Below, in pieces: positions 1 through 4,897 of a DNA stretch of 5,273 nt; within the stretch, counting starts at the first letter, position 1; every line of letters starts with the position of its first letter. Source of the DNA: Leucobacter sp. (lineage in GTDB: Bacteria; Actinomycetota; Actinomycetes; Actinomycetales; Microbacteriaceae). Both the position numbers and the translations under genes were made by a program. Where the stretch lies: positions 1 through 5,273 of the forward strand of contig JAGNOB010000166.1 of NCBI GenBank assembly GCA_017990305.1. The letters are read 5' to 3'. Under the pieces are notes generated by a model, which was not told the origin of the DNA, made no database searches, and saw nothing but the letters and a program-made list of their open reading frames with translations.

Positions 1-363
1 CCCCGAGACGCCGGACGTGTGTGACATCAGGTGACGCACCAGAACTGCTGCTTTACCGTTCTGGGCGAACTCGGGCCAGTACGTTGCGACCGGCTCGTCG
101 AGGTCGACCAGGCCGCGATCGACGAGAATGAGTAGCGCGAGCGCCGTGATTTCCTTGGTGATCGACCACACATTCACGATGGTGTCGGCCTGCCAGGCCC
201 GTGTCTGAGCGGTGTCTGCGTATCCTCCCCACAGGTCCACGACGGTCTCGCCGTCGATGTCGACCGCGATTGCGGCTCCGAGTTCGTCGCCCGACGCGAT
301 GTTCTGCGCCAGCAACTCAGTGAGCCGACTGAAGCGTGGGTCGGTGTGGCCTTTTACAGTCAT
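1..363 (-). CDS. Serine beta-lactamase-like hydrolase (class C / EstB esterase family), N-terminal part, cut by window edge
   Basis: The reading frame starts at ATG 363-361 and is open for 121 codons to the window edge, so only the N-terminal part is present. It reads [18 protein letters not shown] and continues into the SxxK motif SITK (Ser67, Lys70) within [20 protein letters not shown]. Further on is [11 protein letters not shown] (residues 111-121), the conserved segment that follows the nucleophile helix in class C beta-lactamase-like enzymes (Pfam Beta-lactamase family). In this family Ser67 is the acylated nucleophile and Lys70 the general base. Members are esterases, D-aminopeptidases or penicillin-binding-like hydrolases, and few are true beta-lactamases. 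No signal peptide is visible, and the DLWGGYAD segment before SxxK is typical of cytoplasmic EstB-like esterases. A GGAGAGG ribosome site lies 7 nt before the start. The downstream YxN and C-terminal motifs are outside the window, so the substrate cannot be judged. Confidence 0.88.
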   Translation of the reverse strand, partial: MTVKGHTDPRFSRLTELLAQNIASGDELGAAIAVDIDGETVVDLWGGYADTAQTRAWQADTIVNVWSITKEITALALLILVDRGLVDLDEPVATYWPEFAQNGKAAVLVRHLMSHTSGVSG

Positions 364-370
364 TCCCAGT

Positions 371-377
371 CCTCTCC
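371..377 (-). promoter_or_regulatory. Ribosome binding site of the serine hydrolase
   Basis: The minus strand reads GGAGAGG here, ending 7 nt before ATG 363-361. This fixes the start of the hydrolase; the coding similarity also begins within about 10 residues of it. Confidence 0.75.
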
Positions 378-492
378 AGAAATCGCCGTGTGTGGTGACG
401 CTGGATCCAAGCGGGGAGGTATTGAGCTCGCAGCAGTGATGGATAGGGGGCCCGCGAGATCCTGGCCGGCGACGCCAGTTATCGCTGCGTGC

Positions 493-516
493 TAGATAGA
501 TATCTCACTACTGTAG
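493..516. promoter_or_regulatory. A/T-rich palindrome cluster upstream of the hydrolase; possible operator or promoter
   Basis: This is the most A/T-rich stretch of the 184-bp gap between the hydrolase start and the kinase stop. It holds an AGATATCT palindrome (498-505). The same right arm also forms a second inverted repeat with arms AGATA and TATCT around GA (494-505). An adjacent 9-bp palindrome has arms CTAC and GTAG around T (508-516). It lies about 130-150 bp upstream of the hydrolase start and just downstream of the kinase terminator, where a promoter or repressor site is expected. I could not find a convincing -35/-10 pair. The rest of the gap (378-492 and 517-541) shows nothing recognisable. 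Confidence 0.3.
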
Positions 517-541
517 CTCTTCGGTGCGTGTTTGTGTGCTC

Positions 542-577
542 AAAAACTTAGGGCTCGCGCGAATCGCGCCCGAGCCC
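542..577 (-). terminator. Rho-independent terminator formed by the last codons of the kinase gene
   Basis: Outer arms GGGCTCG (551-557) and CGAGCCC (571-577) pair perfectly. Inside them CGCG (558-561) pairs with CGCG (565-568) around an AAT loop, leaving a 2-nt bulge, so the stem has 11 GC-rich pairs. On the minus strand the stem is followed by the TAA stop codon, a G and then TTTTT (546-542). The stem therefore encodes the C-terminal residues of the kinase and the stop codon sits between stem and U-tract. It should end the kinase transcript and separate it from the hydrolase gene downstream. Confidence 0.8.
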
Positions 578-2473
578 CGGGATCAACGGAAGTGTTGCGC
601 GTACTGAGAACCCTCCGTCTGCAGTGGGGCCGGCGGCGATAGTGCCACCCAGCACCGCAACGCGCTCGCTCAGCCCGGAGAGGCCGCTCCCCGAACCCGG
701 GGCACCGCCAGCGGGAAGGCTCGGCGGCCCATTCGTGACAGCAACCGTGATCTCGGGGTCGGTCACCGCAATCGTCACATCGATATCGGCGCCTGGGGAG
801 TGTCGCATCGCATTACTGAGCGCCTCCTGCGCGATGCGGTAGGCGGTGAGAGCGGTGGCGGCAGGGACCTGTGCGCTCGCATCTCCGTCGGCGCAGCCGT
901 CTGCCCTGAAGGCGATGGTCGCCCCGGACTGCCTGCTTGTCTCGATGAGTGCCGGGAGGTCGGCCAGGGTTGGCTGTGGCACGAGCGGTGCTGTGCCCTC
1001 GGGGGCTCTGAGGGTCGCGAGTAAGCTCCGCATTTCGGTCAGTGCCTGCCTTGACGACTGTGCAATTGCCGCGAACTCGGCTTCCGCGGCCGCGTCGAGT
1101 CCGGGGATTCGGTATTTCGCTGTGTTGGCCTGGATGCTGACGACGGACATGCTGTGGGCCACGACGTCGTGCAGTTCCCGTGCGACGAGGTTGCGTGCGG
1201 CGAGTTCACGTTGCTTGGCGTCGAGCTCAGCGTTCGCCCGACGCTCCTCAACGAGCGCCCCACGGTCGGCAGCGAACGCGCGGATGACAATGCCGAGAAG
1301 CACGACGCCGAGTGAGATCGATGCGCTGACGACGAGGTTCGTGACAGCGCCCGAGGTGAAGCCGGATCCGGCTGGCACCGTTGCAATGACAGCAAGCTGG
1401 GGGAGTAGCCATGCGGTGATCGCCCAGGGCCAGCGGTGACGCAGTGCGACAATGAGTACAATTCCGGACTGCACGATGAGCATGCTGACTGGCCAGGGCC
1501 AGGGGACCTCTGGGTGGATGCTGGCGACGAGTGCTGTGACGGCCGGAACGACAGTGGCGACAGTAATTGCGATCGCCGGGAGGCGAATCGCGAGCAGGAG
1601 GGCTGCCGCCTGACCGATGACGAGCACCATCGCGATGGCGACGTGTACGGAGTAGATGCTCGAGAGCACCGGCCAGCCGACGGCGACCAGAATCGCTGCG
1701 GAGTATCCCGCGGTAATCCACGCCCATCCCTCCGCCGAGCTGATCCGGCGGGCCATCGGACGCTGCCACTCACGATCTGCTGTGGGATCAGACGCCGAGC
1801 CGAGCGCGGCGCGTGTGACTGTCGCATCGAGGAGCGCGAGGCCCCGCACGATCGGCGGTGTCAGCGCGCAGGCGGCAATGCCAAAGACTGTGTAGACGGT
1901 CGCCTCGGCTGCGAAGGAGTTTGCGACCTCGGGGGAAATGGCGCCCTCAGAGATTGCGATGAGGAAGTTGGCTGGGAACACGTTTCCTTCGCGGGGAAGG
2001 AAGAACCCCCAGAAGGCCCAGGTGATGCCGCCGAGTGCCGCTGTCACCCACGTGATGGTGACGACGAACGTGAAGATGCGCATCGGGAAGCTAATAACGG
2101 TCTCAAAAGCGAGGTCGAGCCAGCGGCGGGGGTCGCGCAGTATTCGAAGCAGCCCCAGCATTCCGGCGCCACGTTCGAGATAGCGGGGTGCGCTCACCCC
2201 ACCGCCCCACCACTGGAGGCGGTTGCGCGAGAGCTCGGCGAAGAATGATGCGCAGAGCAGCGTGATTGGAAGCAACAGCACGCCCACCCAAATGATTGCG
2301 GTGCTGACTGACGTCGCAAAGAGCGGGAGTAGGAGAGAAAAGGACAGCACCGAGATGGGGAAGCCGGGGAGGATGTAGCCGAGGTCTCGCCCAATCATTG
2401 TGAGCGAGTAGAGCCCGCGCCTGGGTAGGTCGGCGGCAGTCTGCCGATCGGCCTGGAGGTGAGTGTCCATCAT
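548..2473 (-). CDS. Membrane sensor histidine kinase, HPK7 (NarX/DesK-like) type, with two membrane modules
   Basis: This is the kinase of a two-component system: it would autophosphorylate on histidine in response to a membrane or envelope signal and pass the phosphate to a response regulator, presumably the divergent one at 2647. From the chosen start it has 641 residues. Residues about 20-215 match the actinobacterial 'putative sensor' domain (PF13796-like): a hydrophobic pair at 37-81, the RDPRRWLDL signature and a further segment at 126-159. A second hydrophobic block follows (about 249-399, five or six helices), then a charged linker (402-426). The HisKA_3 dimerisation domain (about 427-491) has RELHDVVAHS with phosphoacceptor His435. 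The HATPase domain (about 536-631) has the N-box QEALSNAMRH (Asn554) and G-box GSGSGLSGL (593-601). Start: the frame is open up to 2620, but the ATGATG at 2473 is preceded by AGGGAA 7 nt upstream, and the residues before it look like translated intergenic DNA. The second ATG (2470) is equally possible. The ligand cannot be predicted. Confidence 0.93.
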   Translation of the reverse strand: MMDTHLQADRQTAADLPRRGLYSLTMIGRDLGYILPGFPISVLSFSLLLPLFATSVSTAIIWVGVLLLPITLLCASFFAELSRNRLQWWGGGVSAPRYLERGAGMLGLLRILRDPRRWLDLAFETVISFPMRIFTFVVTITWVTAALGGITWAFWGFFLPREGNVFPANFLIAISEGAISPEVANSFAAEATVYTVFGIAACALTPPIVRGLALLDATVTRAALGSASDPTADREWQRPMARRISSAEGWAWITAGYSAAILVAVGWPVLSSIYSVHVAIAMVLVIGQAAALLLAIRLPAIAITVATVVPAVTALVASIHPEVPWPWPVSMLIVQSGIVLIVALRHRWPWAITAWLLPQLAVIATVPAGSGFTSGAVTNLVVSASISLGVVLLGIVIRAFAADRGALVEERRANAELDAKQRELAARNLVARELHDVVAHSMSVVSIQANTAKYRIPGLDAAAEAEFAAIAQSSRQALTEMRSLLATLRAPEGTAPLVPQPTLADLPALIETSRQSGATIAFRADGCADGDASAQVPAATALTAYRIAQEALSNAMRHSPGADIDVTIAVTDPEITVAVTNGPPSLPAGGAPGSGSGLSGLSERVAVLGGTIAAGPTADGGFSVRATLPLIPGLGRDSREP

Positions 2474-2480
2474 GAAAGTG

Positions 2481-2486
2481 TTCCCT
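2481..2486 (-). promoter_or_regulatory. Ribosome binding site deciding the kinase start
   Basis: The minus strand reads AGGGAA here, 7 nt before the tandem ATGATG at 2473-2468. It supports starting the kinase at 2473 (or 2470) rather than at the far upstream ATG 2620, which would overlap the predicted control region of the divergent gene. Confidence 0.55.
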
Positions 2487-2506
2487 ATCTGTTCGGCCCT
2501 TGCCTC

Positions 2507-2535
2507 ACTGTAGAGATTGGAAGGCGGGCTGAGCA
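2507..2535 (-). promoter_or_regulatory. Weak candidate promoter of the kinase gene
   Basis: On the minus strand a TACAGT hexamer (2512-2507, four of six matches to the -10 consensus) lies 17 bp downstream of TGCTCA (2535-2530, three of six matches to -35). Spacing and position, about 35 bp before the start codon, are right, but the matches are poor. Confidence 0.25.
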
Positions 2536-2542
2536 TCCCCCA

Positions 2543-2556
2543 GGGGAGTGATCCCC
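2543..2556. promoter_or_regulatory. Inverted repeat in the divergent intergenic region; possible regulator site
   Basis: Arms GGGGA (2543-2547) and TCCCC (2552-2556) flank a GTGA centre, within a C/G-rich stretch between the divergent kinase and response-regulator genes. It could be an operator for the response regulator, since NarL-type proteins bind short inverted repeats, but short G/C arms arise by chance in DNA of this composition. Confidence 0.25.
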
Positions 2557-2590
2557 AGGCTACTCTCGGTCCCTCGCTGGAGTGAAGCTG

Positions 2591-2629
2591 CAGTGCTGCG
2601 GCTATTCCTGCGATCGGCATCGAGCACTG
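2591..2629. repeat. 7-bp inverted repeat upstream of the response-regulator promoter
   Basis: CAGTGCT (2591-2597) and AGCACTG (2623-2629) are perfect inverted copies separated by 25 bp, with centres 32 bp apart, about three helical turns. The right copy ends 5 bp before the predicted -10 hexamer at 2635. This placement would suit a regulator bound on one face of the helix, but no known motif was recognised. Confidence 0.3.
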
Positions 2630-2634
2630 GCGCC

Positions 2635-2640
2635 TATGAT
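2635..2640 (+). promoter_or_regulatory. Predicted -10 box of a leaderless promoter for the response regulator
   Basis: TATGAT matches five of six bases of the -10 consensus. Its end lies 6 nt before ATG 2647, so transcription would begin at or next to the A of the start codon, giving a leaderless mRNA. There is no Shine-Dalgarno sequence before this ATG, which agrees. No clear -35 hexamer is visible at 16-18 bp spacing, so the promoter may need an activator. Confidence 0.55.
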
Positions 2641-2646
2641 CGACGG

Positions 2647-3330
2647 ATGAGCACCTCCATGCCTGAAGCGCAACCCATCAGAGTCGCAATCATCGACGAC
2701 CAGGAGATGGTGCGGCAGGGCTTCGGTGCCCTGCTCGGGGCGCAGCCCGACATCACCGTCGTGGGTGACGCGGCCGACGGTGACGCCGCGGTGGAGTTGG
2801 TGCGGCGTACACGCCCGCACGTGCTCCTCATGGACATCCGCATGCCACGCATGAACGGGCTCGATGCGACCCGTGCCGTACTCGCGCGGCCCGGTGACGA
2901 CAATCCGCGGGTCATCATGCTCACCACCTTCGACGCCGACGAGTACGTATTTGCGGCGCTCCGGGCTGGTGCGAGTGGGTTTCTGCTCAAGGACGCGAGC
3001 GCTGAGGATCTCGTGCAGGCGGTGCGGATCGTTGCGGGTGGGGAAGCGCTGCTCGCGCCGTCGGTGACGCGGCGGCTCATTGCCGACTATGCCGCCAGGC
3101 CAGAGCCGAAGCAGCGAGCGACGCTGTCGCAGCTCACCGAGCGGGAGCTCGAAGTGATGCGGCTCGTGGCGTCCGGGCAGACCAACGCTGAGCTCGCGGC
3201 CGCGCTGTTCCTCTCTGAACAAACCGTGAAGACGCACGTCTCTCGGATCCTGTCTAAGCTCGGGCTGCGCGACCGGACGCAGATTGTCGTCGCCGCTTAC
3301 GAATCGGGGCTCGTTAGCGTCGCGGACTAG
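2647..3330 (+). CDS. NarL/LuxR-family DNA-binding response regulator
   Basis: This 227-residue protein has the usual length and order for the family. The receiver domain (about 11-130) shows the acidic pair Asp17-Asp18 in VAIIDDQE, phosphoacceptor Asp63 in LLMDIRMPRMNG, Thr93-Thr94 in MLTTFDADEY and the conserved Lys115 in GFLLKDAS. A linker follows, then a GerE/LuxR-type helix-turn-helix (about 160-217) with LTERELEVMRLVASG and the recognition helix region SEQTVKTHVSRILSKLGL. All phosphotransfer residues are intact. It is transcribed away from the HPK7-type kinase, the standard partner class for NarL regulators, so the two very probably form a pair. Start: ATG 2647 lies just before the domain and 6 nt after a -10 box; the ORF is open to an ATG at 2548, but that extension is implausible. 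A second in-frame ATG at 2659 is less likely. Targets are unknown; autoregulation and activation of a nearby transporter would be usual. Confidence 0.95.
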   Translation: MSTSMPEAQPIRVAIIDDQEMVRQGFGALLGAQPDITVVGDAADGDAAVELVRRTRPHVLLMDIRMPRMNGLDATRAVLARPGDDNPRVIMLTTFDADEYVFAALRAGASGFLLKDASAEDLVQAVRIVAGGEALLAPSVTRRLIADYAARPEPKQRATLSQLTERELEVMRLVASGQTNAELAAALFLSEQTVKTHVSRILSKLGLRDRTQIVVAAYESGLVSVAD

Positions 3331-3379
3331 TGCCGCTCGGCGGGCCCCAAACGTGCCTCGTTCGCTCGCGGCCGAACAT

Positions 3380-3400
3380 GTAGTTGCCTCGGGCAACTAC
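3380..3400. promoter_or_regulatory. Perfect 21-bp palindrome, probable MarR-type operator
   Basis: Arms GTAGTTGCC (3380-3388) and GGCAACTAC (3392-3400) are exact inverted copies around a TCG centre. The palindrome ends 3 bp before the predicted -10 box and 15 bp before the MarR start codon, so a bound dimer would block RNA polymerase. Length, symmetry and position are those of autoregulatory MarR operators, which are commonly 16-20 bp near-perfect palindromes. Assignment to this MarR protein is inference from position. Confidence 0.8.
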
Positions 3401-3403
3401 TGG

Positions 3404-3409
3404 TATCCT
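3404..3409 (+). promoter_or_regulatory. Predicted extended -10 box of a leaderless marR promoter
   Basis: TATCCT is preceded by TGG, giving an extended -10 (TGn) element. It ends 6 nt before ATG 3416, so the start codon would be at the 5' end of the mRNA; no Shine-Dalgarno sequence is present. The spacing to the start codon is identical to that of the response-regulator gene. The -35 region falls within the left arm of the palindrome. Confidence 0.55.
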
Positions 3410-3415
3410 GGGCTC

Positions 3416-3871
3416 ATGAACGAACGCCCCCGTGAACAAGCGGTGCGCGACCTGCTTGCGGCCGTGATTGGCCTGGTCGCAAACTGGAACGCGGTCTCCA
3501 CGCAGGGCAGCATCGCACGTGCGGTCGGCGTAGACATTGCCGCGGGAGACGTGCGCGCGCTCTACACCCTCGGTCTGCTCGGCGGTGCGGCTCGCCCGAC
3601 GGAGTTCGCCGAAGCACTCGCGCAGACGCGGCCGACGACGAGCAAACTCATCGGGCGCCTGGAGGTTGCCGGGCTCGTGGAGCGATCGCGTGCCGTGGGT
3701 GACCTCCGAGCGGTGGACATCGTGTTCACCGAGCAGGGGAGCGAAGCGTATGCGCGGCTCGTCGCAGCAGGCGCGAGCATGGTCGATCAAGCGATGACAG
3801 GTATGGCGACTGCGGAGATCGACGTGATCACTGCGGCAGCCAAGCGGCTCACAGGGGAGTTCCGCGAATAG
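3416..3871 (+). CDS. MarR-family winged-helix transcriptional regulator
   Basis: This 151-residue protein has normal MarR length. An N-terminal dimerisation helix (about 5-35) precedes the winged helix-turn-helix (about 45-105). RPTEFAEALAQTRPTTSKLIGRLEVAGLVER (60-90) gives helix 3, the recognition helix and the following turn. GDLRAVDIVFTEQG (95-108) forms the wing with the Asp-x-Arg pair (Asp96, Arg98) typical of the family, followed by C-terminal dimer helices. There are no cysteines, so a thiol-redox sensor of the OhrR type is excluded and a small-molecule ligand is more likely. ATG 3416 is chosen because it follows the palindrome and -10 box; the frame is open upstream to 3284, overlapping the response-regulator gene. 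The gene lies 95 bp before a dehydrogenase on the same strand, which is the likely regulated enzyme. Confidence 0.92.
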   Translation: MNERPREQAVRDLLAAVIGLVANWNAVSTQGSIARAVGVDIAAGDVRALYTLGLLGGAARPTEFAEALAQTRPTTSKLIGRLEVAGLVERSRAVGDLRAVDIVFTEQGSEAYARLVAAGASMVDQAMTGMATAEIDVITAAAKRLTGEFRE

Positions 3872-3874
3872 GCA

Positions 3875-3947
3875 CGGGTGGCGTGTATGCACCCGGGAAG
3901 CCCCGCTCAGAAGGGGAAGCACCACTGCGTGCTCTTGGCAGGCAGTG
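3875..3947 (+). other. Intercistronic region with three possible hairpins between marR and SDR
   Basis: Three inverted repeats lie one after another in the 95-bp gap: CGGGTG/CACCCG (3875-3880, 3890-3895), CCCC/GGGG (3901-3904, 3913-3916) and CACTGC/GCAGTG (3923-3928, 3942-3947). A further pair, GTGCT (3929-3933) with AGCAC (3949-3953), crosses the third hairpin and touches the ribosome site. No T-tract follows any of them, so none is a standard terminator. They may stabilise the message or adjust expression of the dehydrogenase, or be chance features of G/C-rich DNA. Confidence 0.3.
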
Positions 3948-3953
3948 CAGCAC

Positions 3954-3959
3954 AAGGAG
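3954..3959 (+). promoter_or_regulatory. Strong ribosome binding site of the SDR gene
   Basis: AAGGAG lies 7 nt before ATG 3967 and fixes the SDR start. The contrast with the leaderless upstream gene fits translation of the second cistron within a longer mRNA. Confidence 0.85.
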
Positions 3960-3966
3960 AATTACT

Positions 3967-4761
3967 ATGACTCGCACGTACGTTGTCACCGGCTCGGCCT
4001 CGGGCATCGGTGCCACCACAGCCCAGACCCTCCGCGACCGAGGCGATCGCGTGATCGGCATCGACCTCGCGGGTGCCGAGGTTGAGGCTGATCTGTCCAC
4101 GAACACGGGCCGCCTCGCAGCGGCAAAACAGGCAACCGAGCTCGCCGGAGGCGTCATCGACGGCGTCATCGCGTGCGCAGGCATTTCTGCGCCCATCGCC
4201 AAGACGATCTCGATCAACTATTTTGGCGTAACCGAGCTGCTCGAGGCGCTCTTGCCCGCCCTGTCCGCGTCAGACGCCCCGCGCGCCGCGGTCGTGTCGT
4301 CGATGGCTTCGATCCAGCCCAACTCGAAGGAGATGGTCGAGGCGGCGCTGTCAGGCGACGAAGATCGGACCGTGCAGATCGCCGAGGAGATCGTCGCTCA
4401 GGGGCCAGAGATTGGGTACCTCGTCTACCCCTCCTCGAAGCGGGCAATTGCGCGCTGGGTTCGCCGCGAAGCCATCACACCGGCCTGGGCCGGTGCCGGT
4501 ATCGCCCTCAACGCGGTTGCTCCCGGCACCGTGCAGACACCAATGACAGCTGAGCTCCTCGCAACGGAAGAGGGGCGGGCGATGGTGGATTCGGCTGTGC
4601 CAATGCCGTTGAACTCGCACCAGCCAGCGCAGTCGATTGCGGACGTGCTGATTTGGCTCACGGATGCACAGAACACGCACATGGCCGGCCAGGTCATCTA
4701 CTGCGACGGCGGCGCCGATGCGACGCTCCGCGGAGACGACATCTGGTCCTGGAACGACTAA
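3967..4761 (+). CDS. Short-chain dehydrogenase/reductase, 3-alpha-hydroxysteroid dehydrogenase/carbonyl reductase type
   Basis: This cytoplasmic 264-residue enzyme would reversibly oxidise an alcohol or reduce a ketone with NAD(H). The Rossmann motif TGSASGIG (8-15) binds the cofactor, and Asp33 at the end of beta-2 (VIGIDL) indicates NAD(H) rather than NADP(H). Asp42-Leu43 probably contacts adenine. ACAGIS (69-74) is the NAG-like motif. Catalytic residues are Asn84, Ser112 (VVSSMAS), Tyr154 and Lys158 (YPSSK). Ser112 and Tyr154 are 42 residues apart instead of the usual 13 or so. The extra, mostly helical and acidic segment at about 117-150 is the hallmark of the Comamonas testosteroni 3-alpha-HSD/carbonyl reductase subgroup, whose catalytic residues have similar numbering. 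AVAPGTVQTPM (183-193) is the standard PG motif and YCDGGAD (245-251) the C-terminal GG motif. A shorter start is excluded by the Rossmann strand. Steroid substrate is a family inference; other ketones, quinones or xenobiotics are equally possible. Confidence 0.92.
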   Translation: MTRTYVVTGSASGIGATTAQTLRDRGDRVIGIDLAGAEVEADLSTNTGRLAAAKQATELAGGVIDGVIACAGISAPIAKTISINYFGVTELLEALLPALSASDAPRAAVVSSMASIQPNSKEMVEAALSGDEDRTVQIAEEIVAQGPEIGYLVYPSSKRAIARWVRREAITPAWAGAGIALNAVAPGTVQTPMTAELLATEEGRAMVDSAVPMPLNSHQPAQSIADVLIWLTDAQNTHMAGQVIYCDGGADATLRGDDIWSWND

Positions 4762-4776
4762 CAGCTCACGCTGTCA

Positions 4777-4812
4777 CGCGCGGACCCGTGGCGCACCCCA
4801 CGGGTCCGCGCG
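4777..4812 (+). terminator. Perfect 15-bp stem hairpin after SDR, U-less terminator-like structure
   Basis: CGCGCGGACCCGTGG (4777-4791) and CCACGGGTCCGCGCG (4798-4812) pair without mismatch around a 6-nt CGCACC loop, starting 15 bp after the SDR stop codon. No T-tract follows on either strand. Such long GC-only hairpins after genes are common in actinobacteria, where they may end transcription or protect the 3' end. It likely separates the marR-SDR unit from the downstream deacylase gene on the same strand. Confidence 0.7.
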
Positions 4813-4897
4813 CGGCCGCCCGGTGCGCAGTGGGGGCGGTCGAACCGTGCTCGGCGCGTCGCGAAATACTCACACGGTTCCGGCTGTTGAAGATCTC

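Noticed and set aside
1039..1827. 262-codon minus-strand frame inside the kinase gene
   Set aside because: It is the same strand in another frame, Ser/Arg/Pro-rich with no recognisable motif, and lies fully inside the kinase coding sequence.
1436..2248. 270-codon plus-strand open frame opposite the kinase gene
   Set aside because: It is antisense to a well-supported kinase, its translation is rich in Arg, Asp, Glu, Cys and Gly without domain pattern, and it has no ribosome site. It is a shadow caused by high GC content.
2474..2620. Extension of the kinase to ATG 2620
   Set aside because: This would add 49 residues with no similarity expected, remove most of the intergenic control region, and ignore the ribosome site before ATGATG at 2473.
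2548..2646. Extension of the response regulator to ATG 2548
   Set aside because: The 33 extra residues precede the normal receiver start and would run through the predicted -10 box; family length fits the 2647 start.
3331..3379. Terminator after the response-regulator gene
   Set aside because: Only a 4-bp GCCG/CGGC stem with a 2-nt loop and no T-tract is present, so read-through into marR cannot be excluded but no terminator is supported.
2602..3396. 264-codon minus-strand frame opposite the response regulator
   Set aside because: Antisense to a complete, motif-intact regulator; composition is Arg/His/Glu-rich and motif-free.
3883..3966. GTG start at 3883 for the SDR
   Set aside because: The added 28 residues precede the Rossmann strand, and ATG 3967 has an ideal AAGGAG at 7 nt.
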